Notes: generated by a model from the letters alone, not told the origin. Counted from the first letter of the stretch, positions 1 to 9,085 are shown. The stretch is DNA of 64,000 bases from Haloarcula regularis (GCF_029338315.1 NZ_CP119794.1:2728001-2792000), one strand, 5' to 3'. Program-made: numbers and translations.

Positions 1-1
1 G

Positions 2-1225
2 GCACGGGGCACCTGGACGGCGGGGGACCGCGACATCGACGTCTTCGTGTCGTTCCCGACCGACCTGGACCGCGAGACGCTCGAGCGCTACGGCCTCGAG
101 GTGGGCCACGCCGTCCTGCCCGACGGGCGCGAGGAGTACGCCGAACATCCATACGTCGTCGGCGAGCGCGAGGGCTACGACGTCGACCTGGTCCCGTGTT
201 ACGACGTGGCCTCGGCGACGGCCATCCGCTCGGCCGTCGACCGGACGCCGTTCCACACGCGCTACCTCGAGACGCACCTGGACGAGGACCTGGCCGACGA
301 GATCAGGGTGACAAAGCAGTTCCTCAAGGGCATCGGCGTCTACGGGAGCGACCTCCGGACCAGGGGCTTCTCGGGGTACCTGACGGAGCTGCTGGTGCTC
401 GCGTACGGGGGGTTCGGGCCGCTGCTCTCGGCGGCCGCCGACTGGCACCCGCCGGTCGAACTCGACCCGGAAGCCCACGGGGAGGCGTCGTTCGACGATC
501 CGCTGGTCGTCATCGACCCGACGGACCCCGAGCGCAACGTCGCCGCCGTCTGTTCGGCCGAGAACGTCGCCCGTTTCCAGCACTACGCCCGGGCGATGCT
601 CTCGGACCCGCGCGAGTCGCTGTTCGACCCCGCTGTCCCCGACCCGTACGATGCCGCCGCCGTCCGCGCGGCCATCGAGCGACGGGGCACGACGCCGGTT
701 GCGCTGCGGTTCGACGCGCCCGACGTCGTCGAGGACCAGCTCTGGCCGCAGCTGCGCAAGTCGCTCGGCGGACTCACCGGCGCTCTGGACCGCCGGGGGT
801 TCGACGTCCTGCGGTCGGCCACCTTCGCGAGCGCCGGGACCGACGCCAACTCGGCGCGGACCGACCACGACGAGGCTGTCTTTCTCCTCGAACTCGCCGT
901 GGTCGAACGCCCGGCGATAGAGCGCCACGAGGGGCCGCCGGTCCACGTCCGCGAGCACGCGACGGGGTTCTACGACCGCTATGCCGACGACCCGGCTGTC
1001 GCGGGCCCGTACGTCGCCGGCGACCGCTACGTCGTCGAGCGGCCACGCGAGTTCACCTCGGCCGTTGCCCTCCTCCGAAGCGACGCCGTCTTCGACGTCA
1101 GCCTCGGCCCGCACGTCGAGGCGACACTCGAGTCGGGCTACGAGGTGCTCGTCGGTGACGAACTCACGGCGCTCGCGGACGCCTTCGGCGTCGAGTTGGC
1201 CGGTTACTTCGACCCGAAGCCCTGA
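2..1225 (+). CDS. cca: CCA-adding tRNA nucleotidyltransferase, 5' end outside the window
   Basis: This is the archaeal class I CCA-adding enzyme, which completes or repairs the 3' CCA of tRNAs. The frame is open from base 2 and reads ARGTW...GDRDIDVFV, the nucleotidyltransferase signature with the catalytic Asp pair in DID, so the first internal GTG (47) is not the start and only the N-terminal few dozen residues are missing. The downstream TKQFLKG, YGSDLRTRGFSGYL and HYARAML stretches are typical of the archaeal family. Its last 22 bases overlap the convergent HDAC-family gene. Recognition is confident; only the start is unseen. Confidence 0.93.
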   Translation, partial: ARGTWTAGDRDIDVFVSFPTDLDRETLERYGLEVGHAVLPDGREEYAEHPYVVGEREGYDVDLVPCYDVASATAIRSAVDRTPFHTRYLETHLDEDLADEIRVTKQFLKGIGVYGSDLRTRGFSGYLTELLVLAYGGFGPLLSAAADWHPPVELDPEAHGEASFDDPLVVIDPTDPERNVAAVCSAENVARFQHYARAMLSDPRESLFDPAVPDPYDAAAVRAAIERRGTTPVALRFDAPDVVEDQLWPQLRKSLGGLTGALDRRGFDVLRSATFASAGTDANSARTDHDEAVFLLELAVVERPAIERHEGPPVHVREHATGFYDRYADDPAVAGPYVAGDRYVVERPREFTSAVALLRSDAVFDVSLGPHVEATLESGYEVLVGDELTALADAFGVELAGYFDPKP

Positions 1226-2211
1226 GCGGCCAGCTCGTCCAGGACGTCGCGCGCCTCGTCGCTGACCTCGTCGCCGGGTTCCATGGGCGTGTACCCGTCG
1301 AACACCTCGTGGACCATCGTGACCGAGTCGGCCAGCGTGTCCAGTCCGTATCCGCCCTCGAGGACGAAGCCGAGGCCGGCGTCACAGTCGGTGGCGGCCT
1401 CGCGGACCCGTTCGGCCATCGCGCCGTACCCCTCCGTCGAGACGCGCATCCGCGAGATGGGGTCGTGCTCGTGGGCGTCGAAGCCGGCGCTGACGAGCAG
1501 GAGGTCGGGGTCGTAGTCGACGATGGCTGGCGCGATGGCCTCGTCGATGGCCGCGAGGTAGTCGGCGGTGTCCGCGCCGGGCTGGTACTTGACGTTGAGG
1601 TTCGTCCCCGCGGCGTCGCCGGCACCCGTCTCGGCTATCGCGCCGGTCCCGGGGTAGAGCCCGTCCTCGTGGATGGAGGCATAGAAGACATCGTCGCGGT
1701 CGTAGAAGATGTCCTGGGTCCCGTTGCCGTGGTGGACGTCCCAGTCGAAGATGGCGACGCGGTCGGCGTCGGCCTCCAGGGCCGCCTGCGCGGCGACGGC
1801 CACGTTGTTGATGAAGCAAAACCCCATCGCGTCGTCCTCGACGGCGTGGTGGCCGGGCGGTCGGCCGAGCGAGAACGGCGTATCGCGGGCGACCGGGCCA
1901 TCGAGCGCCGCCTCAGCAGCCCAGACGGCCAGGCCCGCCGAGGCGAGCGAGGCCTCCCACGTCGCCTCGACCGCGACGGTATCGGCGTCCCAGTTCCCGC
2001 CGCCGTCGGCACAGAACTCGCGGAACGACTCGACGTAGTCGGGGTCGTGGACCGAGCGGACCAGGTCCAGGTCGACGTTCCCGGCGTCGACGTACTCGAC
2101 CCCGTGTTTCTCCTTGAGCGCGCGCCTGACGGCGCGGAGTCGGTCGGGACTCTCTGGATGTCGCGGGCCGGTGTCGTGGTCCAGACAGACCTCGCGATAG
2201 CCGAAGTTCAT
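1204..2211 (-). CDS. Histone deacetylase-family Zn-dependent deacetylase (AcuC/HdaI-like)
   Basis: A 335-residue protein of the arginase/deacetylase fold. The sequence shows the full metal and charge-relay set: RPPGHHA, DWDVHHGNGTQ, SAGFDAH and EGGYG. Its ATG directly abuts the TGA of the histone gene (no spacer), so the two are surely co-transcribed and probably translationally coupled. Members in haloarchaea are called HdaI and are proposed protein or polyamine deacetylases; the substrate is not visible here. Adjacency to the histone makes a chromatin substrate attractive but is only inference, since archaeal histones lack long acetylated tails. Confidence 0.9.
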   Translation of the reverse strand: MNFGYREVCLDHDTGPRHPESPDRLRAVRRALKEKHGVEYVDAGNVDLDLVRSVHDPDYVESFREFCADGGGNWDADTVAVEATWEASLASAGLAVWAAEAALDGPVARDTPFSLGRPPGHHAVEDDAMGFCFINNVAVAAQAALEADADRVAIFDWDVHHGNGTQDIFYDRDDVFYASIHEDGLYPGTGAIAETGAGDAAGTNLNVKYQPGADTADYLAAIDEAIAPAIVDYDPDLLLVSAGFDAHEHDPISRMRVSTEGYGAMAERVREAATDCDAGLGFVLEGGYGLDTLADSVTMVHEVFDGYTPMEPGDEVSDEARDVLDELAAQGFGSK

Positions 2212-2649
2212 TCAGTAGTACTGTGCCAGTTCGAAGTACATCTCGATGTCCTCTGCCTTGATAGTCCGGCGGTCTGCGTGGCGAGCGAGCGTCGCGGCCG
2301 CGGCGGCCACGTCGTCGGCGTAGGTCTCCAGCATCTCCGCGAGCGCAACTCTGGCGTCCATCGCCACCCGGTAGTCGTCGTCGATGTCGAGCCGAGCGAT
2401 GCGGTCGACCGGAGCGACCGGCAGTTCCAGGTCGTCCTTGTCGGAGACGTGCGTGACGCCGAAGTCCGACGGCATCAGTGTCTTGCGGCCGTCGGCCGTC
2501 GCCTCCTCGGCGGCCGTCACCGCCAGTGACGCCCCGTGGGACTGGATTCGACGGGCCAGTTCCTCCGCGGAGCCTGCGCTCACTCGTAACCCGTCTGCGT
2601 TGCGCCGGATGACTGCGTCCACCGGGGCGAACGGAAGCTCGACGCTCAT
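2212..2649 (-). CDS. hstA: Archaeal doublet histone
   Basis: A 145-residue protein made of two end-to-end histone folds, about residues 3-65 (LPFAPVDAVIRR...LMPSDF) and 72-142 (LPVAPVDRIARL...IKAEDIEMY). This fused doublet is the usual haloarchaeal form; single-fold archaeal histones are about 67 residues. It binds and organises DNA or acts as a regulator. Transcription probably starts at a TATA-like CTTAAG 25 bases upstream of the ATG, giving a leaderless mRNA. The HDAC-family gene follows immediately. Confidence 0.93.
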   Translation of the reverse strand: MSVELPFAPVDAVIRRNADGLRVSAGSAEELARRIQSHGASLAVTAAEEATADGRKTLMPSDFGVTHVSDKDDLELPVAPVDRIARLDIDDDYRVAMDARVALAEMLETYADDVAAAAATLARHADRRTIKAEDIEMYFELAQYY

Positions 2650-2671
2650 ACCAACAGTCCGGAGTGTTGCG

Positions 2672-2681
2672 GTCTTAAGAG
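2672..2681 (-). promoter_or_regulatory. TATA-like element of the histone-deacetylase operon
   Basis: CTTAAG at 2674-2679, read on the minus strand, lies about 25 bases before the histone ATG. That spacing is what leaderless haloarchaeal transcripts show. No ribosome binding site is visible between it and the start. Confidence 0.5.
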
Positions 2682-2704
2682 TTTCCGTAGCGCCGCTCTC
2701 CGTC

Positions 2705-4153
2705 TCAGAAGACGTCCTCTGCCTGGAGCCGGTCGTCGCGCAACTGCCCGCGGATCGTCACCTGCTGGCCCAGCTGGACGTGTTCGCTCGTCTCGACGGT
2801 CATCGTCTGCTCGCCGTCGTCGAGTACCACGGGGTCGCCCGTCTGGACGACGGTCCCGGTGAACTCGATCTCCTCGCCGTCGGCTGGGCCGTCCGCAGCC
2901 GCCGCGGCGGTCGCGGTACCGCCGTCCCCACTCGCCGTGTCCTCGCCGCCGCTGTCGGCGCTCCCGTCGGCGAACGAGGAGAGGCCGGCGTGCTGGTCGT
3001 CGCCGCCCGCCGGCGCGGGCGCCGTGGCGGGCGAGGCGTCGACGCTGTCGTCGAAGACGACGACCGTCGACTGCCAGCCGGCCGAGGCCTCCTTGTCGTC
3101 CTGCCACCCGTCCTGTATCTCGACGTCTGCCGCGAGCACCTCGTCGCCGGGGGCGATGTCCGCGTCGGCCTTCTCGCCCCAGAGGGCCACCCGGATGTCG
3201 CCGGTGGCGTCCCGCAGACGGACGTTGCGAACCTGCCCCTCGCTGCCGTCGTCGCGGTCGAAGGTTCGCTTCGGGTCCGCCTCGAGGACGACCCCCGCGA
3301 TGTCAACCGTCTCGCCGATGGCGACCGATTCGATGGGGTCGGCGTCCGGTTCGAAGGCGACTTCCTCGTCGATCTCGTCGACGGCGCCCCCCTCGCCGAC
3401 GTGCAGTTCGAGCGCCCCGTCCCGCTCGCGGACGTAGCCGTCGACCACCTCGACGGCCGCCCCCGCCTCGAGTTCCTCGGCGCGGTCGGCCTGGTCGTCC
3501 CACAGCGTCACGCGCACGCGCCCGGTCTCGTCGCCCAGCGTGAGGTTGGCGACCCGGCCCTCGCTGCCGTCGTCGCGGTCGAAGGTCCGGATCGAGTCCG
3601 TCCCGAGCACGAGCCCCCGGAGGGTGACGTCCGACTGCCCCATCGTCAGCGACTCGATGGTCGACCCGTCGCCGGGTTCGACCTCGATGGTGGCGTCCTC
3701 GTCGGGTTCGGCCTTGTCGACCGAGACCTCCAGGCCGTTGTACCCCTCCTTCGGGCGCCCCTTGATGCGCAGGACCTCGCCGACGTCGAGCGCCCCGTCG
3801 GCGATGTCGGCGGCCTGCTCGTCCCAGAACGCCAACCGAACGTGACCGGTCTCGTCTGCCGCTTCGACGTTGATGACCCGGCCGGCCTCGTCTTCCCCCT
3901 CGCGCTCGAAGGTCCGCAGGTCGCCGACGGCCATCACCTTCGCGAGGAACTTGACCTCGTCCATCCCCGCCTCGATGTCGGCGACGGCGTTGACCTCCCC
4001 CTCGCTGAGCTCGTGGGCGATGAGCATCGCCGCCGTCTCCTCGTCCGCGAGGCCCCCCATCTGCTCTACCTTCGCCTCGACGGCCTCGCGGAACTCCGCC
4101 TCGGAGACGTCCGCGTCGACGTCCTCCTCGTAGACATCCTTGATCGCGCCCAT
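2705..4153 (-). CDS. rpa2: RPA-type single-stranded DNA-binding protein (Rpa2-like)
   Basis: A 482-residue replication protein A homologue. After an acidic helical N-terminus it carries three OB folds, roughly residues 65-160, 170-265 and 275-370, each with an RTF(D/E)R...G.V.N...D.TG.(V/I)R..LW-like signature, then a Ser/Ala/Asp linker and a fourth OB-like segment at the C-terminus. It contains no Cys, so no zinc finger. It protects ssDNA in replication and repair. It is monocistronic and sits next to the histone gene, as I recall for rpa2 of Haloferax, which is why I use that symbol. A TATA-like GCTTAAGC lies at 4181-4190. Confidence 0.88.
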   Translation of the reverse strand: MGAIKDVYEEDVDADVSEAEFREAVEAKVEQMGGLADEETAAMLIAHELSEGEVNAVADIEAGMDEVKFLAKVMAVGDLRTFEREGEDEAGRVINVEAADETGHVRLAFWDEQAADIADGALDVGEVLRIKGRPKEGYNGLEVSVDKAEPDEDATIEVEPGDGSTIESLTMGQSDVTLRGLVLGTDSIRTFDRDDGSEGRVANLTLGDETGRVRVTLWDDQADRAEELEAGAAVEVVDGYVRERDGALELHVGEGGAVDEIDEEVAFEPDADPIESVAIGETVDIAGVVLEADPKRTFDRDDGSEGQVRNVRLRDATGDIRVALWGEKADADIAPGDEVLAADVEIQDGWQDDKEASAGWQSTVVVFDDSVDASPATAPAPAGGDDQHAGLSSFADGSADSGGEDTASGDGGTATAAAAADGPADGEEIEFTGTVVQTGDPVVLDDGEQTMTVETSEHVQLGQQVTIRGQLRDDRLQAEDVF

Positions 4154-4305
4154 CTATCTATGGGAGGCAGGGATGGGCTCCGCTTAAGCGTTGTCGTTGG
4201 TCGAGCGACCCGGTGCTGTCAGTCGATTTGTCGACACGAGCGGGCATCACGACACACTGGTCGCCCCTTGTGATATAAACCTCCGTGCCGCCGTCGCCAC
4301 GCTGG

Positions 4306-4794
4306 CTACAACTCGGCTTCGCTCACTTGCTCGGACCCGGCCCCGTGGTCGTGCTCGACGACGACCCGGCCGGGAAGCCCACCTTCGAACCTGACCGTCG
4401 CCGTGTACTCGATTTCGACGATGGCCTCCGTGCACGCCTGGTCTTCGGTCCCCTCGCGGTCGGTCGTCCCGACGGTCACGGTCAGCGTGTTCGACGCGAG
4501 GTCGTAGTCGCTGCCCAGCAGCGTCGCGGTCTTGCACCCGTCGCTCCCCCAGATGACGCCCTCGACGACGACCCGTGACTCCTCGACGCGGACCGTCGCC
4601 TCGTCGCGCTCACTCCCGCTCGTCCGGTCGCCGACGACGAACTCGGTGTCCAGAAGGGTCGGTGACTGACTCGACCCCGGCTCCGTGGTCTCGTCCGTGC
4701 CCGGGTCCTCGTCGTCGCCGCCCGACGACGAACACCCCGCCAGGAGTACCGCGCCGGTCGCCGTCAGTCCGCTCAGGAGCGTTCTCCGGTTCAT
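4306..4794 (-). CDS. Tat-type lipoprotein of unknown function
   Basis: A 162-residue exported protein. The N-terminus has NRRTLLSGL followed by a hydrophobic run and lipobox LAGC, the common haloarchaeal twin-arginine lipoprotein signal; maturation would leave a lipidated Cys at about residue 21. An acidic Ser/Asp/Thr linker follows, then a beta-rich domain with two Cys (DGCK, QACTEA) that could pair. I recognise no family with a known role. It is probably membrane-anchored on the outside of the cell. Confidence 0.75.
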   Translation of the reverse strand: MNRRTLLSGLTATGAVLLAGCSSSGGDDEDPGTDETTEPGSSQSPTLLDTEFVVGDRTSGSERDEATVRVEESRVVVEGVIWGSDGCKTATLLGSDYDLASNTLTVTVGTTDREGTEDQACTEAIVEIEYTATVRFEGGLPGRVVVEHDHGAGSEQVSEAEL

Positions 4795-4929
4795 ACCGCT
4801 TCTGACGTGCCCCCTGGATACGGCGTTTGTGTTCGCTCAAATCCGGCCTTGACCGTGGTGTGTCGCCCCGTCGCGTGGCGGTGGGCGAACCGTCACCCTT
4901 TTGAGCAGGACCCCCCTCCGTCGATATGA

Positions 4930-5002
4930 GTCCGGATAGGGTAGTGGACTATCCTCTTGGCTTGCGGAGCCAGGGACCGGAGTTCAAATCTCCGTCCGGA
5001 CG
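4930..5002 (+). tRNA. tRNA-Arg (anticodon GCG)
   Basis: A 73-base cloverleaf. Acceptor GTCCGGA pairs fully with TCCGGAC, discriminator G; anticodon stem TTGGC/GCCAG closes loop TTGCGGA, so positions 34-36 are GCG, reading CGC and CGU Arg codons; T-arm CGGAG-TTCAAAT-CTCCG. No CCA is encoded and no intron is seen. The 3' half is partly repeated in the 210 bases downstream. Confidence 0.95.
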
Positions 5003-5072
5003 CTACATTTCCGCGAACAACTCCGCGAGCGACTGCTGTGTCGCTCGCTTCCGTGAGCGGTTCTGCGGAGTC

Positions 5073-5211
5073 ACGGAGATTTGAGCAGACGTGGAACGCG
5101 CAGCGAAGCGAGCATTTCCCGGCGAGTTCAAATCTCCGTTCGGACGTTCGATTCACTCACGCCCGGACGTGCTCCACGCTCGCTTCACTCGCGTGGAACT
5201 CCGTCCGGACG
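5073..5211. repeat. Degenerate inverted and direct copies of the tRNA-Arg 3' end
   Basis: Downstream of tRNA-Arg, 5073-5084 is the reverse complement of the T-arm stem and loop, 5124-5146 repeats the last 23 bases of the tRNA (4980-5002) with one mismatch, and 5199-5211 repeats its last 13 bases exactly. The inverted and direct copies could pair as a stem around a loop holding AGCGAAGCGAG. The remaining 5003-5286 sequence holds no credible gene. Such copies can be attachment-site scars of integrated elements. Confidence 0.75.
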
Positions 5212-5286
5212 TTTCTCTGCAGCACGACACCGCGAGCGAAGCGCGCTGCGACCACCTTCAAAAATGCGCCATAAGCGACGCTGGCG

Positions 5287-5523
5287 TTACCGCGCCCCGT
5301 CACCGACGACGCCGTGGTAGCGCGCGACCTCGTAGACCGCAAACGCCGTAAACAACAGCGCCACGGCGACGAAGAAGACGAGGACGGCGTCGGCCCGCGT
5401 GTAGGGGCCGGGGAACCCGTCGTTCTGGAACAGCGGGTAGCCGGCCAGGACGACGGGGACGAGCAGGAGGAGCCCCGTCAGCAGCGCGGCCCACAGTTGG
5501 CCGTGCGAGCGGAGCGGTCTCAT
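5287..5523 (-). CDS. Small two-helix membrane protein
   Basis: A 78-residue protein with two hydrophobic helices, about residues 10-28 and 47-67, joined by a loop containing YPLFQNDGFPGPYTR. Its ATG overlaps the TGA of the upstream 7TM-ATP-grasp gene by the ATGA arrangement, implying translational coupling and a shared job in the membrane. The stretch QNDGFPGPYTRAD between the helices might be an extracellular loop. I do not recognise the family. Confidence 0.65.
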   Translation of the reverse strand: MRPLRSHGQLWAALLTGLLLLVPVVLAGYPLFQNDGFPGPYTRADAVLVFFVAVALLFTAFAVYEVARYHGVVGDGAR

Positions 5524-7213
5524 GGCTCCACCGCCATCGGGGCCGCCCGCGCAGGCTCGTCCACGGTCGTCGACTGCCAGCCGTCGCGCGCCCACTCGCG
5601 GGCGAGGCGCACCCGCTCGTCGGCCGCGAGGAACTGACCGGCCTCGGCCCGGGTCTCGACGAACCGGAGGCGGCTGAGGAGGCCGGCCACGTTGACGTTC
5701 TGTATCCCGAGCCCGGGCCGGCGGTTCACTTCGAGCACCATCGGGCCCCGAACCGCGTCGAAGACCACGTCGACGCCGGCGTAGCCGAGCCCGGAGGCGA
5801 TGGCCGCCCGCGACGCGATAGCGAGGACGCGCTCCCAGTCGGGAATCTCGAACGCGAGCGACGCCCCGTGTCGGGGTGTTCGTCCAGGAAGGCCCGACGG
5901 GTCTGTTGGTAGCCGCCGGACGCGACCCCGGTCGCGATATCGACGGCGACGCCGACGGCACCGACGTGGAGGTTGGCGGTCCCCCGCGACTCCTCGGTCG
6001 GGAGGCGGGCCATCGCCATCACGGGGTAGCCGTGCAGCGTGATGACTCGGAGGTCGGGGACGCCGGCGGTGACCCGATCGGCCAGGAGGCCGTCGGGCGT
6101 GACCAGCTCCTCGACGACGGCGCGGCTCCGCTCGCCGTAGTCCGCGAGGCCGCCCACGCAGATGTCCCGGGCGTGTGCGACGACCTCCTCGGCCGTCAGC
6201 TGGCCGCGGTTGGTGGTGAACGTCCCGTCGGGGGCGTCGCGACCGCTGACGACGAGGATGCGGTCGCCGCCGCTGCCGTCGACGGGCTTGATGACGAACA
6301 GGTCCCGCGTCGCCACGAGGTCACGGAGCGCCGCCAGGTCTGTCTCGTCCGCGACGACCAGGAGCGTCTCGGGCGTCGGGATGCCGAGGCCGTGGAAGCG
6401 CTGTTTCATCTCGACCTTGTCGTAACTGGCCAGCAGCGAGGCCGGGTTGTAGCGGCTGATGAACTCCCGGTTTCGCACGCGCATCGTAAGGACGTCGGAG
6501 GGATTCTCTGCGGCCAGTGCACGCCTGAGGGTCCGGAACCGCAGGTACTCCCCGAGCCGCATGCTGGTCTTCGTGCCGAGCGCGACGTTGAGACCGGCGA
6601 GCACCACCCACAGTTCGGGGTTCTCGACGACGGCCGTCACCAGCGGGTCGTAGCCCGCGACCAGATACGCCGCGCTGATCGCGACCACGGTCAGCGCCAG
6701 GCGTCGCGTGGGCTGGGCCCACCCGGACGCGGTGACGCCCTGGACGAACCGCTCCGCGTACCAGGTCGTCAGGACGACGGGGAACAGCAACACGGCGTCG
6801 AAGGGGGGCGTCCCCTGGACGCGCCCGACGGTCACCATGACGAACACCGCGACGATGGCCACGACCAGCAGCGTCGCGACTCGGTGGGCCGTCCCCAGGT
6901 CGAGACCCGTCAGCGCGGACCGTGCCGCGACGGTGACGATGAACACGTAGGCGACGAACAGGAAGCCCCAGACGGGGCCGACTGCGAGCCACGCGAACGC
7001 CAGGATGACCGGCCCGAAGACGCCGAACGTCGAGAAGCCGACCTCGTTGCGCAGGACGGCGATGACCGTGCCCGCGAGCATCAGCTGGAACGCGAACCGG
7101 AGCGTCGCCGGCCTGGGGCCGAAGGCCGCGGCGTTGACTCTGAGATAGAGCGTGACGACGGCGAGTCCCGCCAACAACAGTACCACCGGCCCGTACCGCC
7201 CCCATGTCTTCAC
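5520..7213 (-). CDS. 7TM-ATP-grasp fusion, RimK-like alpha-L-glutamate ligase homologue (one frameshift)
   Basis: About 564 residues once a single-base deletion is bridged. Residues 1-225 hold about seven transmembrane helices of the type that in bacteria is fused to an inactive transglutaminase domain (landmarks FSTFGVFGPV, LFPVVLTTW, LNVALGTKTS). Residues 235-560 are an ATP-grasp ligase (DKVEMKQRFHGLGIPTPET, FVIKPVDGSGG, VLEVNRRPGLGIQN). The frame breaks where the C run 5864-5867 appears one base short; reading resumes as ASLAFEIPDW. The start is GTG. By homology it would add amino acids to an acceptor at the membrane; the substrate is unknown. The downstream 78-residue membrane protein overlaps its stop. 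Confidence 0.8.
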
Positions 7214-7285
7214 GAGTAGTAGTACGCGTGCTCAGAAGATAAATACCACTTACAATCGAGTGCGTACCACTCGATACCACGTGTC

Positions 7286-8317
7286 TCAGGGCGTCTTCGG
7301 CGGCAGATAGACCGTGACGACGTTCCCGCCGTCGTAGCGGTCAAAGCGGAGTTCGCCGCCGAGTGACTCGACGCACCACTTCATCACGAACAGTCCCGTC
7401 CCGGACCCGTGTGCGGTGGTCGTCGTCTGCGTGAGGTCGTCGATGGCGTCGAGTTCGGTGTCCGGAATCGGCGGGGCGGTGTCGGCGACGCGAATCTCGA
7501 CGCGGCCGGTGTTCGGCGAGGCCCCGACGGTAACCTCGACCGACGGGTCGACGTCGTCGTGTCGGATGGCGTTGTCGACGGCGTGGGTCAGGGCGTGGTC
7601 GAACGCGTCGTCGATGTGGACCCACATCTCGTCGCGCTCGGTGACGGTGACGCTGGCGTCGGGGTACCGCTCGCCGACGCGTTCGACGACCTCGGTCACT
7701 GCGTCGGTCGCGTTCTCGACGGTCCGGTCGGCGACGGTTCCGGCCATCGCCCGGTCGATCTGCTTGACCGACTCGGTCAGGCGGGCGACCTCGCCGGCCT
7801 TGCGCCGGATGGCCTCGGCGTCGGTCAGCACCCGTCGCTCGTCGGCCTCGCCGCGGATGTTCTCGGCACGCCCGGCGATGACCGTGACGTCGTTGCTGAG
7901 GTTGTGCCGGAGGACGCGGGAGAACAGGCCGACCCGGCGCGTGGCCGTGTAGTGGTCCGTGACGTCGAACACCTCGGCGAGCACGCATGGCTGGCCCTGA
8001 GGGCCGTACTGCGAGAGTCGTATCTCGGTCCAGATCAGTTCGCCGTCGGCGCGCTTGACCCGCCACTGACACTGCTGGGGTTCGCCGGCGGCCGCCGCCC
8101 GCATCCACTCGCGAAGCTGTGCGCCACTCTCGGTCTGTGTGTTCGCGCTGTACTCGTCGATTGCCATCTCCCGCAGGGTCGCGACGTCGTAGCCGAACAT
8201 CGACTCGATTCGCTCGTTCGCGTCGAGCACGGCGCCAGTCTCCGGGTCGTACAGCACGATGCCGACGTGTAGCTGTTCGAACCGCGCCGGCAATCGCTCG
8301 TCGCGCTGGACCGACAT
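7286..8317 (-). CDS. PAS-domain sensor histidine kinase
   Basis: A 343-residue soluble kinase. An N-terminal PAS domain (about 10-125; DPETGAVLDANERIESMFGYD, then WRVKRADGELIWTEI) is followed by a HisKA-like helix with LRHNLSNDVTVI, where the His is the likely phosphoacceptor, and an HATPase domain with HAVDNAIRHD (N box), VADTAPPIP (G1) and GSGTGLFVMK (G2). There are no membrane helices, so it senses a cytoplasmic signal. No response regulator is next to it, the normal situation for haloarchaeal kinases. The substrate regulator cannot be named. Confidence 0.88.
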   Translation of the reverse strand: MSVQRDERLPARFEQLHVGIVLYDPETGAVLDANERIESMFGYDVATLREMAIDEYSANTQTESGAQLREWMRAAAAGEPQQCQWRVKRADGELIWTEIRLSQYGPQGQPCVLAEVFDVTDHYTATRRVGLFSRVLRHNLSNDVTVIAGRAENIRGEADERRVLTDAEAIRRKAGEVARLTESVKQIDRAMAGTVADRTVENATDAVTEVVERVGERYPDASVTVTERDEMWVHIDDAFDHALTHAVDNAIRHDDVDPSVEVTVGASPNTGRVEIRVADTAPPIPDTELDAIDDLTQTTTTAHGSGTGLFVMKWCVESLGGELRFDRYDGGNVVTVYLPPKTP

Positions 8318-8473
8318 CGGTCCAAGCTGTCGGCCTGACCTACAACCTGGTTGCTATGACCGCTATATATCGCTCCCCATCGCTCGGGAGCGGTATCGAG
8401 CGGGCACGTCGCCGAGCGCGCCGGCTGGCGCGCTCGCCCGGCCGTTTTTGCCCCGGCCGCCCGTAGCACGTCC

Positions 8474-9085
8474 ATGGACGCGCACCTCCGGGCCGGCATC
8501 GCCGTCTACAACGCCGGCCGGTACCACGCGGCCCACGACGCCTGGGAGGACTACTGGCTGGACCTCGAGGCGGGCGACGACGAGCGGTTCCTCCACGGCC
8601 TCATCCAGTTTACCGCCGTCGTCCACCACGCCCACACCGGCAACTGGTCGGGCGCGCAGGGGCTGGCCGAGAGCGCCGGGACGTACCTGGCACCCCTGCC
8701 CGAGGACTACCGGGGCGTGAACCTCGACGCCGTCCGCCAGTACCTCGCACGGGTGGCCGCGGACCCCGAACACGCCGAACGCGTCGCGCCGCCCCCGCTC
8801 ATCCACGCCGGCGTCGCCGTCGACTACGAGGCGCTGGACTTCGAGTCGACGGCCGTCGCAGCACGGGTCATGGCCGAAGCCGACGGCTACGACGAGACTG
8901 CCGTCGAGCAGGCCATCGAGTACGCGCGCGAGGAACTCGACGAACGCGGCGAGGGGACCTTCGTCGGCTTGCTGTTCTCGTTCGTCCGCGAGTCCGAGAA
9001 ACGGCCCGTGGTGGCTCTGCGCCTCGCTCAACACGTCGCACGAGAACGGCAGAAAGACGACGACGTCAGCGGCCTGTTCGACTGA
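8474..9085 (+). CDS. DUF309-family protein
   Basis: A 203-residue protein whose N-terminal third carries the DUF309 signature: YNAGRYHAAHDAWEDYW, FLHGLIQFTAVVHH. The family is helical, with conserved His and Glu that suggest metal or ligand binding, but no activity is established. The remainder (residues 110-200) is helical and Ala/Glu-rich. It is convergent with azf; the two stop codons are adjacent with no spacer. Confidence 0.8.
   Translation: MDAHLRAGIAVYNAGRYHAAHDAWEDYWLDLEAGDDERFLHGLIQFTAVVHHAHTGNWSGAQGLAESAGTYLAPLPEDYRGVNLDAVRQYLARVAADPEHAERVAPPPLIHAGVAVDYEALDFESTAVAARVMAEADGYDETAVEQAIEYAREELDERGEGTFVGLLFSFVRESEKRPVVALRLAQHVARERQKDDDVSGLFD

Noticed and set aside
1309..2529. Long plus-strand frame of 406 codons
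   Set aside because: It is the antisense shadow of the deacetylase and histone genes, whose motifs are complete on the other strand; long antisense frames are common at this GC.
2384..4273. Plus-strand frame of 629 codons
   Set aside because: Antisense of rpa2; low-complexity Val/Asp/Arg composition and no motif.
5003..5286. Possible short ORFs over the tRNA-Arg downstream repeats
   Set aside because: They translate tRNA copies and palindromes; frames on both strands lack protein-like composition.
5876..7219. Plus-strand frame of 447 codons
   Set aside because: Antisense of the 7TM-ATP-grasp gene.
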